Below are positions 50,709 through 58,635 of a stretch of 64,000 nt of DNA, piece after piece (the first letter of the stretch is position 1; each line of letters starts with the position of its first letter). A program made the position numbers and the translations under genes. This DNA is from Streptomyces lasiicapitis. GTDB taxonomy: Bacteria > Actinomycetota > Actinomycetes > Streptomycetales > Streptomycetaceae. The notes under the pieces were generated by a model, which had not been told where the DNA came from, searched no databases, and saw nothing but the letters and a program-made list of their open reading frames with translations. The stretch lies in assembly GCF_014646335.1 (NCBI RefSeq), contig NZ_BMNG01000013.1, positions 124,001 to 188,000 of the forward strand. Reading direction: 5' to 3'.

Positions 50709-50735
50709 GGTCTACACCACTGAGTGGTGTAGACC
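50709..50735. promoter_or_regulatory. Double DasR element upstream of nagE2
   Basis: GGTCTACACCACT and its exact reverse complement AGTGGTGTAGACC flank a single G, giving a 27-bp palindrome that contains two DasR-type boxes. It ends 61 bases before the nagE2 start. Confidence 0.88.
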
Positions 50736-50796
50736 ACCTGGATGCTGTCGCACCCCCTGAACTGTCCCCTGACAGCACCCGCACATGGAGGAAGTC

Positions 50797-52047
50797 ATGA
50801 GTACGGCCACCGCCAAGGCGGCGCCCGCGAAGAAGCGGGGCTCAAGTCTGTTGCAGGGTCTGCAGAAGGTGGGACGCAGCCTGCAGCTGCCCATCGCCGT
50901 CCTGCCCGCGGCCGGCATCCTGCTGCGCCTCGGCCAGCCGGACGTGTTCGGCGCCGACGGCCTCGGCTGGGGCAAGGTCGCCACGGTCTTCGCCAACGCC
51001 GGTGACGCCGTGTTCGCGAACATGCCGCTGCTGTTCTGCATCGGTGTCGCGATCGGCTTCGCGAAGAAGGCGGACGGCTCGACGGCGCTTGCCGCGCTCG
51101 TCGGCTTCCTGGTCTACACGAACGTACTGAAGGCGTTCCCGGTCACCGAGGCGAAGATCACCAAGGGTGCCGACATAGCCGCGACCTACAACGACCCGAA
51201 GGTCTTCGGCGGCATCATCATGGGCCTCATATCCGCCGTGGTCTGGCAGAAGTTCCACCGCACCAAGCTGGTGGACTGGCTCGGCTTCTTCAACGGCCGC
51301 CGCCTGGTCCCGATCCTCATGGCCTTCATCGGCACCGCCCTTGGCGTCTTCTTCGGCCTGGCCTGGGGCCCGGTCGGCGACGCGATCACCAGCTTCGGCG
51401 AGTGGATGACCGACCTCGGCTCGGTCGGCGCGGGCATCTTCGGCGTGGTCAACCGCGCGCTGCTCCCCGTCGGCATGCACCAGTTCGTGAACACCGTCGC
51501 CTGGCAGGAGATCGGCTCCTTCACGGACTCCGCGGGCGCCGTCTGGCACGGTGACATCCAGCGCTTCATGCACGGCGACCCGACGGCCGGCCAGTTCATG
51601 TCCGGCTTCTTCCCGATCATGATGTTCGCGCTGCCCGCGGTGGCCCTGGCCATCACGCACACCGCCCGCCCCGAGCGCCGCAAGGTCGTCGGCGGCATGA
51701 TGATGTCGCTCGCGCTCACCTCGTTCGTCACCGGCATCACGGAGCCGATCGAGTTCGCGTTCATGTTCATCGCCCCGGCGCTGTACGTCATCCACGCGGT
51801 CCTGACGGCCGTCGCCATGACGGTCACCTGGGCCCTGGGCGTGCACCACGGCTTCACGTTCTCGGCCGGCGCCATCGACTACATCCTGAACTGGAAGTTC
51901 GCAGAGAAGCCCTGGATGATCATCCCGATCGGGTTGGTGTTCGCGGCGATCTACTACGTCGTCTTCCGCTTCGCGATCGTCAGGTTCAACATCCCCACCC
52001 CGGGCCGCGAGCCCGAGGAGGAGATCGAGGACCTCACGAAGGCGTGA
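50797..52047 (+). CDS. nagE2: PTS N-acetylglucosamine permease EIIC (paralogue 2)
   Basis: 416 residues, highly similar to nagE1 over the full length. It keeps NRALLPVGMHQFVNTVAWQ, the GITEPIEFAFMFIAPALYVI loop and the acidic tail (PGREPEEEIEDLTKA). ATG 50797 follows GGAGGAAG; an ATG 12 bases earlier is less well placed. In S. coelicolor NagE2 is the main GlcNAc transporter. A double DasR site precedes it, so it should be strongly induced by GlcNAc-derived signals. Confidence 0.94.
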   Translation: MSTATAKAAPAKKRGSSLLQGLQKVGRSLQLPIAVLPAAGILLRLGQPDVFGADGLGWGKVATVFANAGDAVFANMPLLFCIGVAIGFAKKADGSTALAALVGFLVYTNVLKAFPVTEAKITKGADIAATYNDPKVFGGIIMGLISAVVWQKFHRTKLVDWLGFFNGRRLVPILMAFIGTALGVFFGLAWGPVGDAITSFGEWMTDLGSVGAGIFGVVNRALLPVGMHQFVNTVAWQEIGSFTDSAGAVWHGDIQRFMHGDPTAGQFMSGFFPIMMFALPAVALAITHTARPERRKVVGGMMMSLALTSFVTGITEPIEFAFMFIAPALYVIHAVLTAVAMTVTWALGVHHGFTFSAGAIDYILNWKFAEKPWMIIPIGLVFAAIYYVVFRFAIVRFNIPTPGREPEEEIEDLTKA

Positions 52048-52072
52048 GCCGCACCTCGACGGCAGCATGACG

Positions 52073-52108
52073 TGGGCCCCGGAACCGTTCGCTCGGTTCC
52101 GGGGCCCA
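52073..52108. terminator. Bidirectional terminator after nagE2
   Basis: TGGGCCCCGGAACC and GGTTCCGGGGCCCA form a perfect 14-bp stem with an 8-base loop between convergent genes. Confidence 0.87.
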
Positions 52109-52131
52109 TGTCGTCGTACGGCGCTCCCGCC

Positions 52132-52884
52132 TCAGACCTCGTACGTCGCCCCCGCGGCCGCGAGCTCCGCGGGACCGCTGAAGACCTCCCGCGCGTCCGC
52201 GAGGTTGACCTGCGGGTCCGTCCACGGCGGGATGTGCGTGAGGACCAGGCGCCCGGCGCCCGCGCGGCGGGCGGACTCGCCGGCCTCGCGGCCGTTGAGG
52301 TGCAGGTCGGGAATGTTCTCCTTGCCGTGCGTGAACGCGGCCTCGCACAGGAACAGGTCGGTGCCGGAGGCGAGTTCGTCGAGCGCCTCGCAGGCACCGG
52401 TGTCGCCGGAGTACGTCAGCGAGCGGCCGCCGTGCTCAAGGCGGATGCCGTACGCCTCGACGGGATGGCACACCTTCTCCGTACGCACGGAGAAGGGGCC
52501 GATGTCGAAGGCCCCGGGCTTGACCGTATGGAAGTCGAAGACCTCGCTCATCGAGGACGCGGAGGGCGTGTCGGCGTACGCCGTGGTCAGGCGCTGCTCG
52601 GTGCCCTCGGGGCCGTACACCGGGATGGGCGCGCAGCGGCCGCCCTCGTGCCGGTAGTAGCGGGCCACGAAGTACGCGCACATGTCGATGCAGTGGTCGG
52701 CGTGCAGATGGCTGAGGAAGATCGCGTCGAGGTCGTACAGACCGATGTGGCGCTGCAGCTCGCCCAGGGCGCCATTGCCCATGTCGAGCAGCAACCGGAA
52801 GCCGTCGGCCTCGACGAGGTAGCTCGAGCAGGCCGAGTCCGCGGACGGAAACGACCCCGAGCAGCCGACGACGGTGAGCTTCAT
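52132..52884 (-). CDS. MBL-fold metallo-hydrolase
   Basis: 250 residues. The zinc-binding motif HLHADH is at residues 59-64, with further ligands in CHPVEAYG, YSGDTGACEAL and LTHIPPW. The layout is close to RNase Z/ElaC-like and phosphodiesterase-type MBL proteins. It immediately follows nagE2 in the convergent direction and precedes the integrative element. The substrate is unknown. Confidence 0.9.
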   Translation of the reverse strand: MKLTVVGCSGSFPSADSACSSYLVEADGFRLLLDMGNGALGELQRHIGLYDLDAIFLSHLHADHCIDMCAYFVARYYRHEGGRCAPIPVYGPEGTEQRLTTAYADTPSASSMSEVFDFHTVKPGAFDIGPFSVRTEKVCHPVEAYGIRLEHGGRSLTYSGDTGACEALDELASGTDLFLCEAAFTHGKENIPDLHLNGREAGESARRAGAGRLVLTHIPPWTDPQVNLADAREVFSGPAELAAAGATYEV

Positions 52885-52986
52885 AGAGCTGGAACCTCCA
52901 CGCTGGCGGTCGGGGGGAATCGGGGGCGTGCGGTCCGTCGAGCGTAAGGCGCAAAACGACGGCTCGCTCCTCCGTCGTGTGCCGTT

Positions 52987-53001
52987 GTGGGCGAAGTCAC
53001 C
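52987..53001. repeat. Candidate left attachment site (attL)
   Basis: GTGGGCGAAGTCACC is repeated as GTGGGCGAACTCACC at 59593-59607 (14 of 15 identical). The two copies bracket the integrase-encoded element. The match is short and may be chance. Confidence 0.25.
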
Positions 53002-53096
53002 GGTCACGTCACTCTTCCCCCGTAGTTCCGGGGGGTGGGCGTAACCCTGCGCGGCCCGAATCAGCACCGGGTCAGCACGGTGCCGCAGAACCCCCG

Positions 53097-54248
53097 CTAG
53101 GCGGCCAGGCTCAGCACGCCGTGCAGCGCGCGGGCTCCCCGCTCCGTGGAGTCGGGAAGGAGGTGACCGTAGATGTCCACGGTCGTGGTGATGCTCTTGT
53201 GCCCAAGCCAGCGGGACACGTCCAAGATCGGCAGACCGGCCGCCAACGAGGCCGACGCGAAGAAGTGACGGAAGTCGTGGGGCGTCCATCCACGCTCTCC
53301 GTAGCCTGCCGCGTTCCGGGACTTGGTGAAGGCGTCCCGGAGCGGGTTCTCACTGAGCAATCCTCGGGAGCGGATGCCCCTGAAGATCACCCCATCGGCC
53401 CCCGTACCGAACCGGCGCACATGCCACTGAAGACGGTCAGCGACGACTTCGGGAACGGGTACGTCACGCCACTCGCCCGCCTGTCGGTGCTTGAGCGGTA
53501 CGAGGGCGGGTCGGAGCAGCCCTTCCTTGTCCTTCCGGCGCTGCACCTGCTGCCGAACCCGCAGGACTCCCGGACGGAAGTGGGGCTCCGCCACCCCACA
53601 GACCTCCCCGATCCGCAGACCACACCCCGCCATGAGCCAGGGCGCCAGGGCGTACTCAGCAGGCATGCCACGGGACACGGCATCGATCTCCGCAGCCCCA
53701 GGGAGCTGCGTCTCATCGACCGCAGCGGACGGCATGGCCGGAAGATCAGCACCCCGGAACGGGGACTCGACGATGACCCGCCGCACCACGGCGTGATGGA
53801 AGATCGACCGCACAGGGATGAGCCGCGTGAGCGCGGTCGAGACTGCCAGACCTCCCTTGGTCATCGACGTGAAGACGTCCTCGATGTCGTCGGAGTGAAC
53901 TCCGGCCATCGTCTTGGACCCGATGACGGGTAGGACGTGGAGCCGGAGGGCGGTGTCATACCCCTCGTAGGTGCGGACCCCTATCTGCTGCCGGGCCAGC
54001 CATTCCTTCGCGTACACCTTCACTGGCGTACGCCCCTTGTCCGGATCGATATACACCCCCGCCCGCTTGTCGTTCTCCATCTTGACGCCGTAGTCGCCAG
54101 CTTCCTTCTTCGTGGGGAACGTCTTCTCCCGCTGCCGTCCCGCACGGCCACCGGGCTCCCTGTAGCGGACGGTCCAAGCGTGTCCGCATCTCGCCTTGGC
54201 GCAGGGATCTTCCGTGGCTCTCTTGCACTTCTGGAAGACAGTTGCCAC
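53097..54248 (-). CDS. int: Tyrosine-type site-specific integrase
   Basis: 383 residues. The N-terminus holds an arm-binding part with CAKARCGHAW and a core-binding SAM-like domain near 75-165. Catalytic residues are Arg in GCGLRIGEV, His and Arg in PHDFRHFFAS, His in LGHKSITT and the nucleophile Tyr360 in VDIYGHL. It is the outermost gene on the left, as expected beside an attachment site. The excisionase-like gene is on the other strand, 747 bases away from its start. Confidence 0.94.
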   Translation of the reverse strand: MATVFQKCKRATEDPCAKARCGHAWTVRYREPGGRAGRQREKTFPTKKEAGDYGVKMENDKRAGVYIDPDKGRTPVKVYAKEWLARQQIGVRTYEGYDTALRLHVLPVIGSKTMAGVHSDDIEDVFTSMTKGGLAVSTALTRLIPVRSIFHHAVVRRVIVESPFRGADLPAMPSAAVDETQLPGAAEIDAVSRGMPAEYALAPWLMAGCGLRIGEVCGVAEPHFRPGVLRVRQQVQRRKDKEGLLRPALVPLKHRQAGEWRDVPVPEVVADRLQWHVRRFGTGADGVIFRGIRSRGLLSENPLRDAFTKSRNAAGYGERGWTPHDFRHFFASASLAAGLPILDVSRWLGHKSITTTVDIYGHLLPDSTERGARALHGVLSLAA

Positions 54249-54256
54249 TAGTTCCG

Positions 54257-54862
54257 TTACTCCCCTTCTATTGGCTTTTCCTGTGCGGTTTCTGCGGCGA
54301 CGTCGACGATGGAGATCCGCTCACCACCTGGGACGACCCGGGTCAGAATCGCAATTGCTTTGAGAGTGAGCACACCACCAGCGCGCCCCGGAGTCCCGAT
54401 GAGCAGCCCCCGCTTCCGCGCTTGCCAGAGGTGCCCCTTGATCGTCGACTCGCCCTTGCCGACACGTTCGGCGAGGTGCGCCAATGGGCCCTTCCCGCCG
54501 CCGCTCAGGTAGTTGACATAAGCGCTGGCCAGCATGGCCAGGTACTCATCCGTCACCCCCTGAGCCAGGGCCTGCCGAAGACGTTCGGTACGCCCTGCCT
54601 CATATTCCTCACGGGCCTGGGATCGCATCTCAGAAGTCGCCGCTTGGGCGCGCAACCTCTCGGCCGCTGCCTTGAAGTCGATCTCACGCAGCACGGTGGA
54701 ACTGATGCCGCCAAGCGGCCGGTTTTCCCTGTCCTTGGGCCGCACCACGAGCACAGCGGGCCCACCCTGCGTCACCCCCTCCGGCCACTGCATCTCGACC
54801 ACCCATGGGCCGATGTCCTGCGCGACGACCGGGCCGCCCTGCTCTCCTTGCTGCTCACTCAT
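54257..54862 (-). CDS. Hypothetical helix-turn-helix protein of the element
   Basis: 201 residues, eight bases upstream of int in the same direction. A beta-rich first 60 residues are followed by a helical part (FKAAAERLRAQAATSEMRSQ) and a winged-helix-like segment (LAHLAERVGKGESTIKGHLW, then QARKRGLLIGTPGRAGGVL). The acidic tail ends in QEKPIEGE. A near-perfect 22-bp palindrome covers the -35 of its promoter, so autoregulation is likely. Similar proteins precede integrases in several Streptomyces elements (from memory). Confidence 0.7.
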   Translation of the reverse strand: MSEQQGEQGGPVVAQDIGPWVVEMQWPEGVTQGGPAVLVVRPKDRENRPLGGISSTVLREIDFKAAAERLRAQAATSEMRSQAREEYEAGRTERLRQALAQGVTDEYLAMLASAYVNYLSGGGKGPLAHLAERVGKGESTIKGHLWQARKRGLLIGTPGRAGGVLTLKAIAILTRVVPGGERISIVDVAAETAQEKPIEGE

Positions 54863-54868
54863 GGGACG

Positions 54869-54904
54869 AAGCTAGCATGCCCAACCAGTTTGGCAAACCT
54901 GGTT
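54869..54904 (-). promoter_or_regulatory. Promoter and palindromic operator of the int transcript
   Basis: On the minus strand TTGCCA (54896-54891) and TAGCTT (54874-54869) are spaced by 16 bases, and the -10 lies only a few bases before the start at 54862, implying a nearly leaderless message. AACCAGTTTG-GC-AAACCTGGTT (54883-54904), a near-perfect palindrome, overlaps the -35. Confidence 0.6.
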
Positions 54905-54994
54905 GACTGAGTGGGTTGATCGGCGTACTTCTGGAGTCAGCCGGACAGCAACGGGCGGAGAGGCCGCCCACTGGATGGCCATGGGGAGGGACCT

Positions 54995-55165
54995 TTGGAC
55001 AAGCTCATGACGCTGGACGACGTGGCAGCGCATCTGGGGAAGCCGCGTTCCTGGGTCTATGGGAACTGGCGTAGGGAGGAGATCCCGTTCCGCAAGGTCG
55101 GACAGGCACTTCGCTGCCGACCGAGAGACTTGGACCAGTGGCTCGACGCACAGGGGGCAGAGTGA
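54995..55165 (+). CDS. Excisionase-like MerR-type helix-turn-helix protein
   Basis: 56 residues from TTG 54995, which has GGGAGGG four bases upstream; the ATG at 55007 is an alternative. The whole protein is an AlpA/Xis-like winged helix: MTLDDVAAHLGKPRSWVYGN, then WRREEIPFRKVGQALRCRPR and DLDQWLDAQGAE. Such proteins direct integrases toward excision. It is the first plus-strand gene and overlaps the next by GTGA. Confidence 0.82.
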   Translation: MDKLMTLDDVAAHLGKPRSWVYGNWRREEIPFRKVGQALRCRPRDLDQWLDAQGAE

Positions 55166-55689
55166 GCTACCGCTTCGCCAAGGTGTATCGACCGGAGCAC
55201 CGCAACCCGGCCATCGGAAGTCCTGGGCTGCACCTTGAACTCCGTATGTGGCTCCTGGCAGTCGATCGCATGCAACGCGGGGGCCACGCACCGCTCGGCT
55301 CCGGAGAACTTGAATTGATCCTGGACAAGGACGACGGCAACCCCTACAACCCGAGTCGTTACCGACAGGCCAGGGGCAATCTGATCAAGGCAGGCTTGCT
55401 TGCTCCGTCAGCCAACGCTCGGTGCCTGCTCGTGCCGCACACGGTTGCCTCAATGGACGCACGGTCAAGGAAGAAGCGGGAGGAGTGTGCGAGGCATGGC
55501 CACAACATCCCCTGGGACGGCCAGCATGGTGACTGGCTGTTCGAAACCCAGGAAGCGGCCCACAGATGGGAAGCCGAGTGCGACAACATCGGCAGACGCG
55601 GCAGTTCGTTCCCCACGGGTGAGTGGGCGCGATCGGTGCGCCTGCAAGCCGAGGAGAGCGTTAACAGATCGGAGCCCTCAGCGGCTTGA
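55162..55689 (+). CDS. Hypothetical protein of the element
   Basis: 175 residues, GTG start coupled to the excisionase-like gene by GTGA. The first 110 residues look like a winged-helix domain (LHLELRMWLLAVDRMQRGGH; ELILDKDDGNPYNPSRYRQA; NLIKAGLLAPSANARCLLVP), the rest is polar. Possibly a replication or regulatory protein of the element; no family is recognised. Confidence 0.7.
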   Translation: MSYRFAKVYRPEHRNPAIGSPGLHLELRMWLLAVDRMQRGGHAPLGSGELELILDKDDGNPYNPSRYRQARGNLIKAGLLAPSANARCLLVPHTVASMDARSRKKREECARHGHNIPWDGQHGDWLFETQEAAHRWEAECDNIGRRGSSFPTGEWARSVRLQAEESVNRSEPSAA

Positions 55690-56059
55690 TACCAAGGGGC
55701 AGTACTACGCCCCTTCTTGTATAAGCATTGGTCGCCCCGCACGGGGCGAGCCTAGGCTGGTTCCAGATCCAGATAAGAAGACAGCTTCCCCTTAAGGGGT
55801 AGTCATTGTTAGACAGTTAAACCCCCCTCCCCTTAAGGGAGGGCGTGATGTTGCACCGACGCACCCTGTTCCTTCAACTGCCGCTAGCCCAAATTTCCAG
55901 AGCAACCACGACGACGGATGCGAACGCGGCTAGCTTCGACAGGATCCGAGCGAAGGTCACGGACCTCCCAAGGGCATGAGAAAGACCCCCAGAGGGGGCC
56001 GGATGCATGTATGCAGGACTGAGAACAACGGGCCAAAGGGCGTGGCCTAAGGGGGACGT
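55690..56059. other. Non-coding region of the element with palindromes
   Basis: About 370 bases of lower GC. CCCCTTAAGGGG (55788-55799) is a perfect palindrome, and CCCTTAAGGG (55830-55839) a second within CCCTCCCCTTAAGGGAGGG. A transfer or replication site or a regulatory region is possible. GGGGGAC stands before the next gene start. Confidence 0.4.
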
Positions 56060-56851
56060 GTGGCGAACAACAACGCAGATCGACGGGTGAGGCTTCGACT
56101 GGCACGGCAACGGCCTCGGCCTAGTGCAGTGCGAGCACGGGAGCGGGACGGCTCACAGGACCAGACGCCGGAGCGCGGACGATGGAGACGCCTCAACTGG
56201 TGGGTTCAGGCCGGGACCGCCCTCGCAGGACTCGCGGCCATCGGAGGCATCGTGTTCACCGGAATCGCCACCTACTACAGTGCCCGAACTGCGGAAGATC
56301 AGTTGAAGCAGTCCCGCGAGGAAACGGATGAATCAGCGCGCTCTCAGGCATCCAGGGTCACATTCTACGGTGACGTTGAAGAGGATCTTAAAAGTCATCA
56401 ATACTACATCGTTAACCGGTCGGCAGACCCAGTATCGAAATTGAACGTGATGCTTGAGGCCAGTGTCGAACGGAAGGAGGAGGGAACTGCTGAACCGCAA
56501 CGAGAGCACAGGTACCTGGTCCTCGGGATTTGGAGTATTCCACCCTGCTCCCGCATCGTCCTGCGAAGCGTGAACTTGGCTATCGATCCGGCAAGGGAAG
56601 GGAATGGAACAGTCGCTCGCAGTACTGTGATTATTCCGGGGCAATACTTCAAGGCCGATCGAATCTATTTCACTGACAGTGGCGGGAGACGTTGGAAGAG
56701 GAGTCTCTTTGAACTAGTAAGCTGGTCGAAGCCGTTCGACCACTCCCCATCTACATCAGGGGCGATTGAGAACACTCTTCCCATCTTCGTCAAACTGGTC
56801 AAGAGTCCAAGGATTCAGACAGCGGAGGCAAAGCCCTGCGGTGGCTCCTAG
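56060..56851 (+). CDS. Single-pass membrane protein of the element (paralogue 1)
   Basis: 263 residues, GTG start. A basic N-terminus (RLRLARQRPRPSAVRARERD) is followed by NWWVQAGTALAGLAAIGGIV, a membrane helix ending FTGIATYYSARTAEDQL, a short polar heptad stretch, and a beta-rich domain of 170 residues with FYGDVEEDLKSHQYYIVNRS and ADPVSKLNVML. The next large gene encodes a related protein with the same order. Codon use is AT-richer than the core genome. Function unknown. Confidence 0.72.
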   Translation: MANNNADRRVRLRLARQRPRPSAVRARERDGSQDQTPERGRWRRLNWWVQAGTALAGLAAIGGIVFTGIATYYSARTAEDQLKQSREETDESARSQASRVTFYGDVEEDLKSHQYYIVNRSADPVSKLNVMLEASVERKEEGTAEPQREHRYLVLGIWSIPPCSRIVLRSVNLAIDPAREGNGTVARSTVIIPGQYFKADRIYFTDSGGRRWKRSLFELVSWSKPFDHSPSTSGAIENTLPIFVKLVKSPRIQTAEAKPCGGS

Positions 56852-57231
56852 TGGTGATCTTGATCTGAACTAGCACGCTTCTGCTGGCAGGGGCACGGGG
56901 GAAGCTGCGCGGCCGGGACGGCGGCCGTTCTCGTCGAGCTGGGCGAAGCCGAGCGGACGACCAAGACGGCTCTGAGCCACCTCCAGGCCCCGACTCTCGA
57001 CCTGTCACAGCACTGCTGTGGATCTTGGTGGATAACTCATCGGTTGTGGACAACTCCGTCATCCTCCTGAGAGAGGATGGGCCGAATTAGCCTCTCGTGA
57101 CTGGTGATCCGATCTTCAGTTCGGGACAGCCTGGGTTGGCGAGCCCAATAGCCGATGGGAACGGGACTGGGGGATCCGATTCGGCTGTGCGTGCGTCTCT
57201 GCCTGTGGCACCAACGCAGGTAGGGGGGACG
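56852..57231. other. Region between the two paralogues with DnaA-box-like sequences
   Basis: About 380 bases. TTGTCCACA (complement of 57045-57053), TTATCCACC (57027-57035) and GATCCACA (57017-57024) lie in the same orientation within 37 bases and resemble Streptomyces DnaA boxes. The first 150 bases are GC-rich and may be a degenerate coding remnant; no intact gene is seen. Confidence 0.4.
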
Positions 57232-57945
57232 ATGCCCGCCGACATGGGACACCGACGTACACGGGCGCGCCTTGCAAGACAGCGCCCTCGGCTGGACCGA
57301 GTAGGCCCGCGGCGACGTTTGCGGAGGACATCCGGGCAACGGAGATGGCTTCGAGTCGACTGGGTCAAGGCCGGTGTTGTTGTCACGATCGTTGCCAGCA
57401 TCGGAGGGCTTCTCTTTACGGGAGTGGCTACCTATTTCGGAGCCCTCGTTGCAGCAGATCAGCTAACAGAATCCCAAGAAGTCACTCGCACCAAGGAACG
57501 CGATCAGGCCAAAAGGATCACCTTCTGGGTAACTCCTGATCACAAAGGGAATGAACGGATGCATTTTGCCAACAGGTCACCTGACCCTGTAACCAAGGTA
57601 TCCGCACACTTCCTTATCAACGCTGACGTCGGAGGAGAGCGGGAGAGCGCGGTACCGATCATCTCCTTCGGCTATCTAGCACCATGTTCGGAGGTAACCA
57701 TCAACAGGAATGATCTGAAGAGCTGGGATACAAAGAGAGAGATTCCATATGGGGACAGGACGCGTATCGGCATCATGGCTCTCGTGTTCACAGACAGCAG
57801 CGGCAAAGAGTGGGTTCGAACCCCGTGGTCCCTGGACAACGATGTGTCCGTTCTTCCGGGCATCACAAGGATCAAGCATCTGGGTACCAAGCCCTTAGTC
57901 ACCATGCGATCGATCAGCCCTTGTGGAGTTGCAGTCAGTCCTTAG
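57232..57945 (+). CDS. Single-pass membrane protein of the element (paralogue 2)
   Basis: 237 residues from ATG 57232 (GGGGGGAC upstream). It shares with paralogue 1 the RARLARQRPRLDRVGPRRRL start, a helix in the same place (AGVVVTIVASIGGLLFTGVA then TYFGALVAADQLTESQE), and the NRSPDPVTKVSAHFL segment that corresponds to NRSADPVSKL. The outer domains are otherwise quite divergent. An in-frame TTA codon at 57895-57897 would make translation depend on the bldA tRNA. Function unknown. Confidence 0.72.
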   Translation: MPADMGHRRTRARLARQRPRLDRVGPRRRLRRTSGQRRWLRVDWVKAGVVVTIVASIGGLLFTGVATYFGALVAADQLTESQEVTRTKERDQAKRITFWVTPDHKGNERMHFANRSPDPVTKVSAHFLINADVGGERESAVPIISFGYLAPCSEVTINRNDLKSWDTKREIPYGDRTRIGIMALVFTDSSGKEWVRTPWSLDNDVSVLPGITRIKHLGTKPLVTMRSISPCGVAVSP

Positions 57946-57986
57946 TGGCCCGTTGAAGTCACCGGCTTCGGAATCTTTCATCAACA

Positions 57987-58055
57987 TCCCCACCTTCAGG
58001 GGTGGGGATGGATCAGATCAGTAGTCATCTAGCGGGGGGTATATAAACCCCCCGC
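57987..58055. terminator. Two hairpins after the paralogue pair
   Basis: TCCCCACC-TTCAGG-GGTGGGGA-type hairpin near 57987-58008, then GCGGGGGG-TATATAAA-CCCCCCGC at 58032-58055. The second, with an AT-only loop, is unusual for this genome. They probably end the plus-strand transcript. Confidence 0.6.
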
Positions 58056-58201
58056 ATAGATAATGTACGTGTCCTGTGTTGTCTGCCAGGACAGCGATGT
58101 GACGCAGGCAACAAGGCGGAGTTTCGAAACCCGTACATGGGGACCGAACGGCGCCCCTGCGGTCCTCATGGGGTGAGAGCCAAGGCATTACCCCCAAGAT
58201 G
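58056..58201. other. Non-coding tail of the element's centre
   Basis: About 150 bases of lower GC with short inverted pieces (CCTGTGTTGTCTGCCAGGAC) but no gene or clear signal. It may contain an RNA, since several short stems are possible. Confidence 0.25.
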
Positions 58202-58276
58202 TCAGCCGCAGGTGCACCGCAGGTCCCGGGGGCCGTAGTTCTTCGGCTTGTGGCACTGAGGGCAGTCCTTCAGCAC
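58202..58276 (-). CDS. 24-residue zinc-ribbon-like mini-protein
   Basis: A GTG start overlaps the stop of the gene upstream by seven bases. The peptide reads MLKDCPQCHKPKNYGPRDLR and ends CTCG, so it carries a CPQC pair and a CTC pair that could bind one zinc ion. Coupling and composition suggest it is translated, although it is very short. Function unknown. Confidence 0.55.
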   Translation of the reverse strand: MLKDCPQCHKPKNYGPRDLRCTCG

Positions 58277-58515
58277 AGGCATTCCCGATCCACCGCCCTG
58301 TCGTCGTGAGCACCCGAGGCATGGTCACGGATCTCCGTGCTGGCCTTCACGGCCGCACCCAGGTCGTCACGGCTGATGGCTTCGGCGCGCTGCTGCCAGA
58401 GGGCTGCACACACACCGCAGTAGGCCACTGGCGCGCAGTCGAGCAGCCAGGCATTGAAGCCTGCCGGAATGGTCGCAAGGTGGGGAGGGAGGTTAGTCCG
58501 CGTTCTGGGGGTCAT
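58270..58515 (-). CDS. Small cysteine-containing hypothetical protein
   Basis: 81 residues. A basic Pro/Arg start is followed by FNAWLLDCAPVAYCGVCAALWQQ (in part) with a CGVC pair, and a charged helical C-terminus ending CLC. Proteins of this composition are found in Streptomyces integrating elements, usually beside an XRE regulator, as here. It is divergent from that regulator. Function unknown. Confidence 0.6.
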   Translation of the reverse strand: MTPRTRTNLPPHLATIPAGFNAWLLDCAPVAYCGVCAALWQQRAEAISRDDLGAAVKASTEIRDHASGAHDDRAVDRECLC

Positions 58516-58565
58516 GGGTCATCAGGATCCGCACCGAGGGCCGCCGTAACGACGGCATCCGGGGT

Positions 58566-58610
58566 GTCATCGGAGCGTCACTCAAAGGCGTCATTTCGGT
58601 GTCATTTCAA
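58566..58610. promoter_or_regulatory. Four GTCA-type repeats in the XRE promoter
   Basis: GTCAT, GTCAC, GTCATTTC and GTCATTTC start at 58566, 58577, 58590 and 58601, at intervals of 11, 13 and 11 bases, about one helical turn. Likely binding sites for the divergent regulator. Confidence 0.5.
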
Positions 58611-58635
58611 GGCTGTTGGACCTACCTTGGTTCGT

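Noticed and set aside
57955..57965. GAAGTCACCGG shared with 52993-53003 as an attachment core
   Set aside because: Eleven bases are within chance expectation for sequences of this size, and this site lies inside the element before its last genes.
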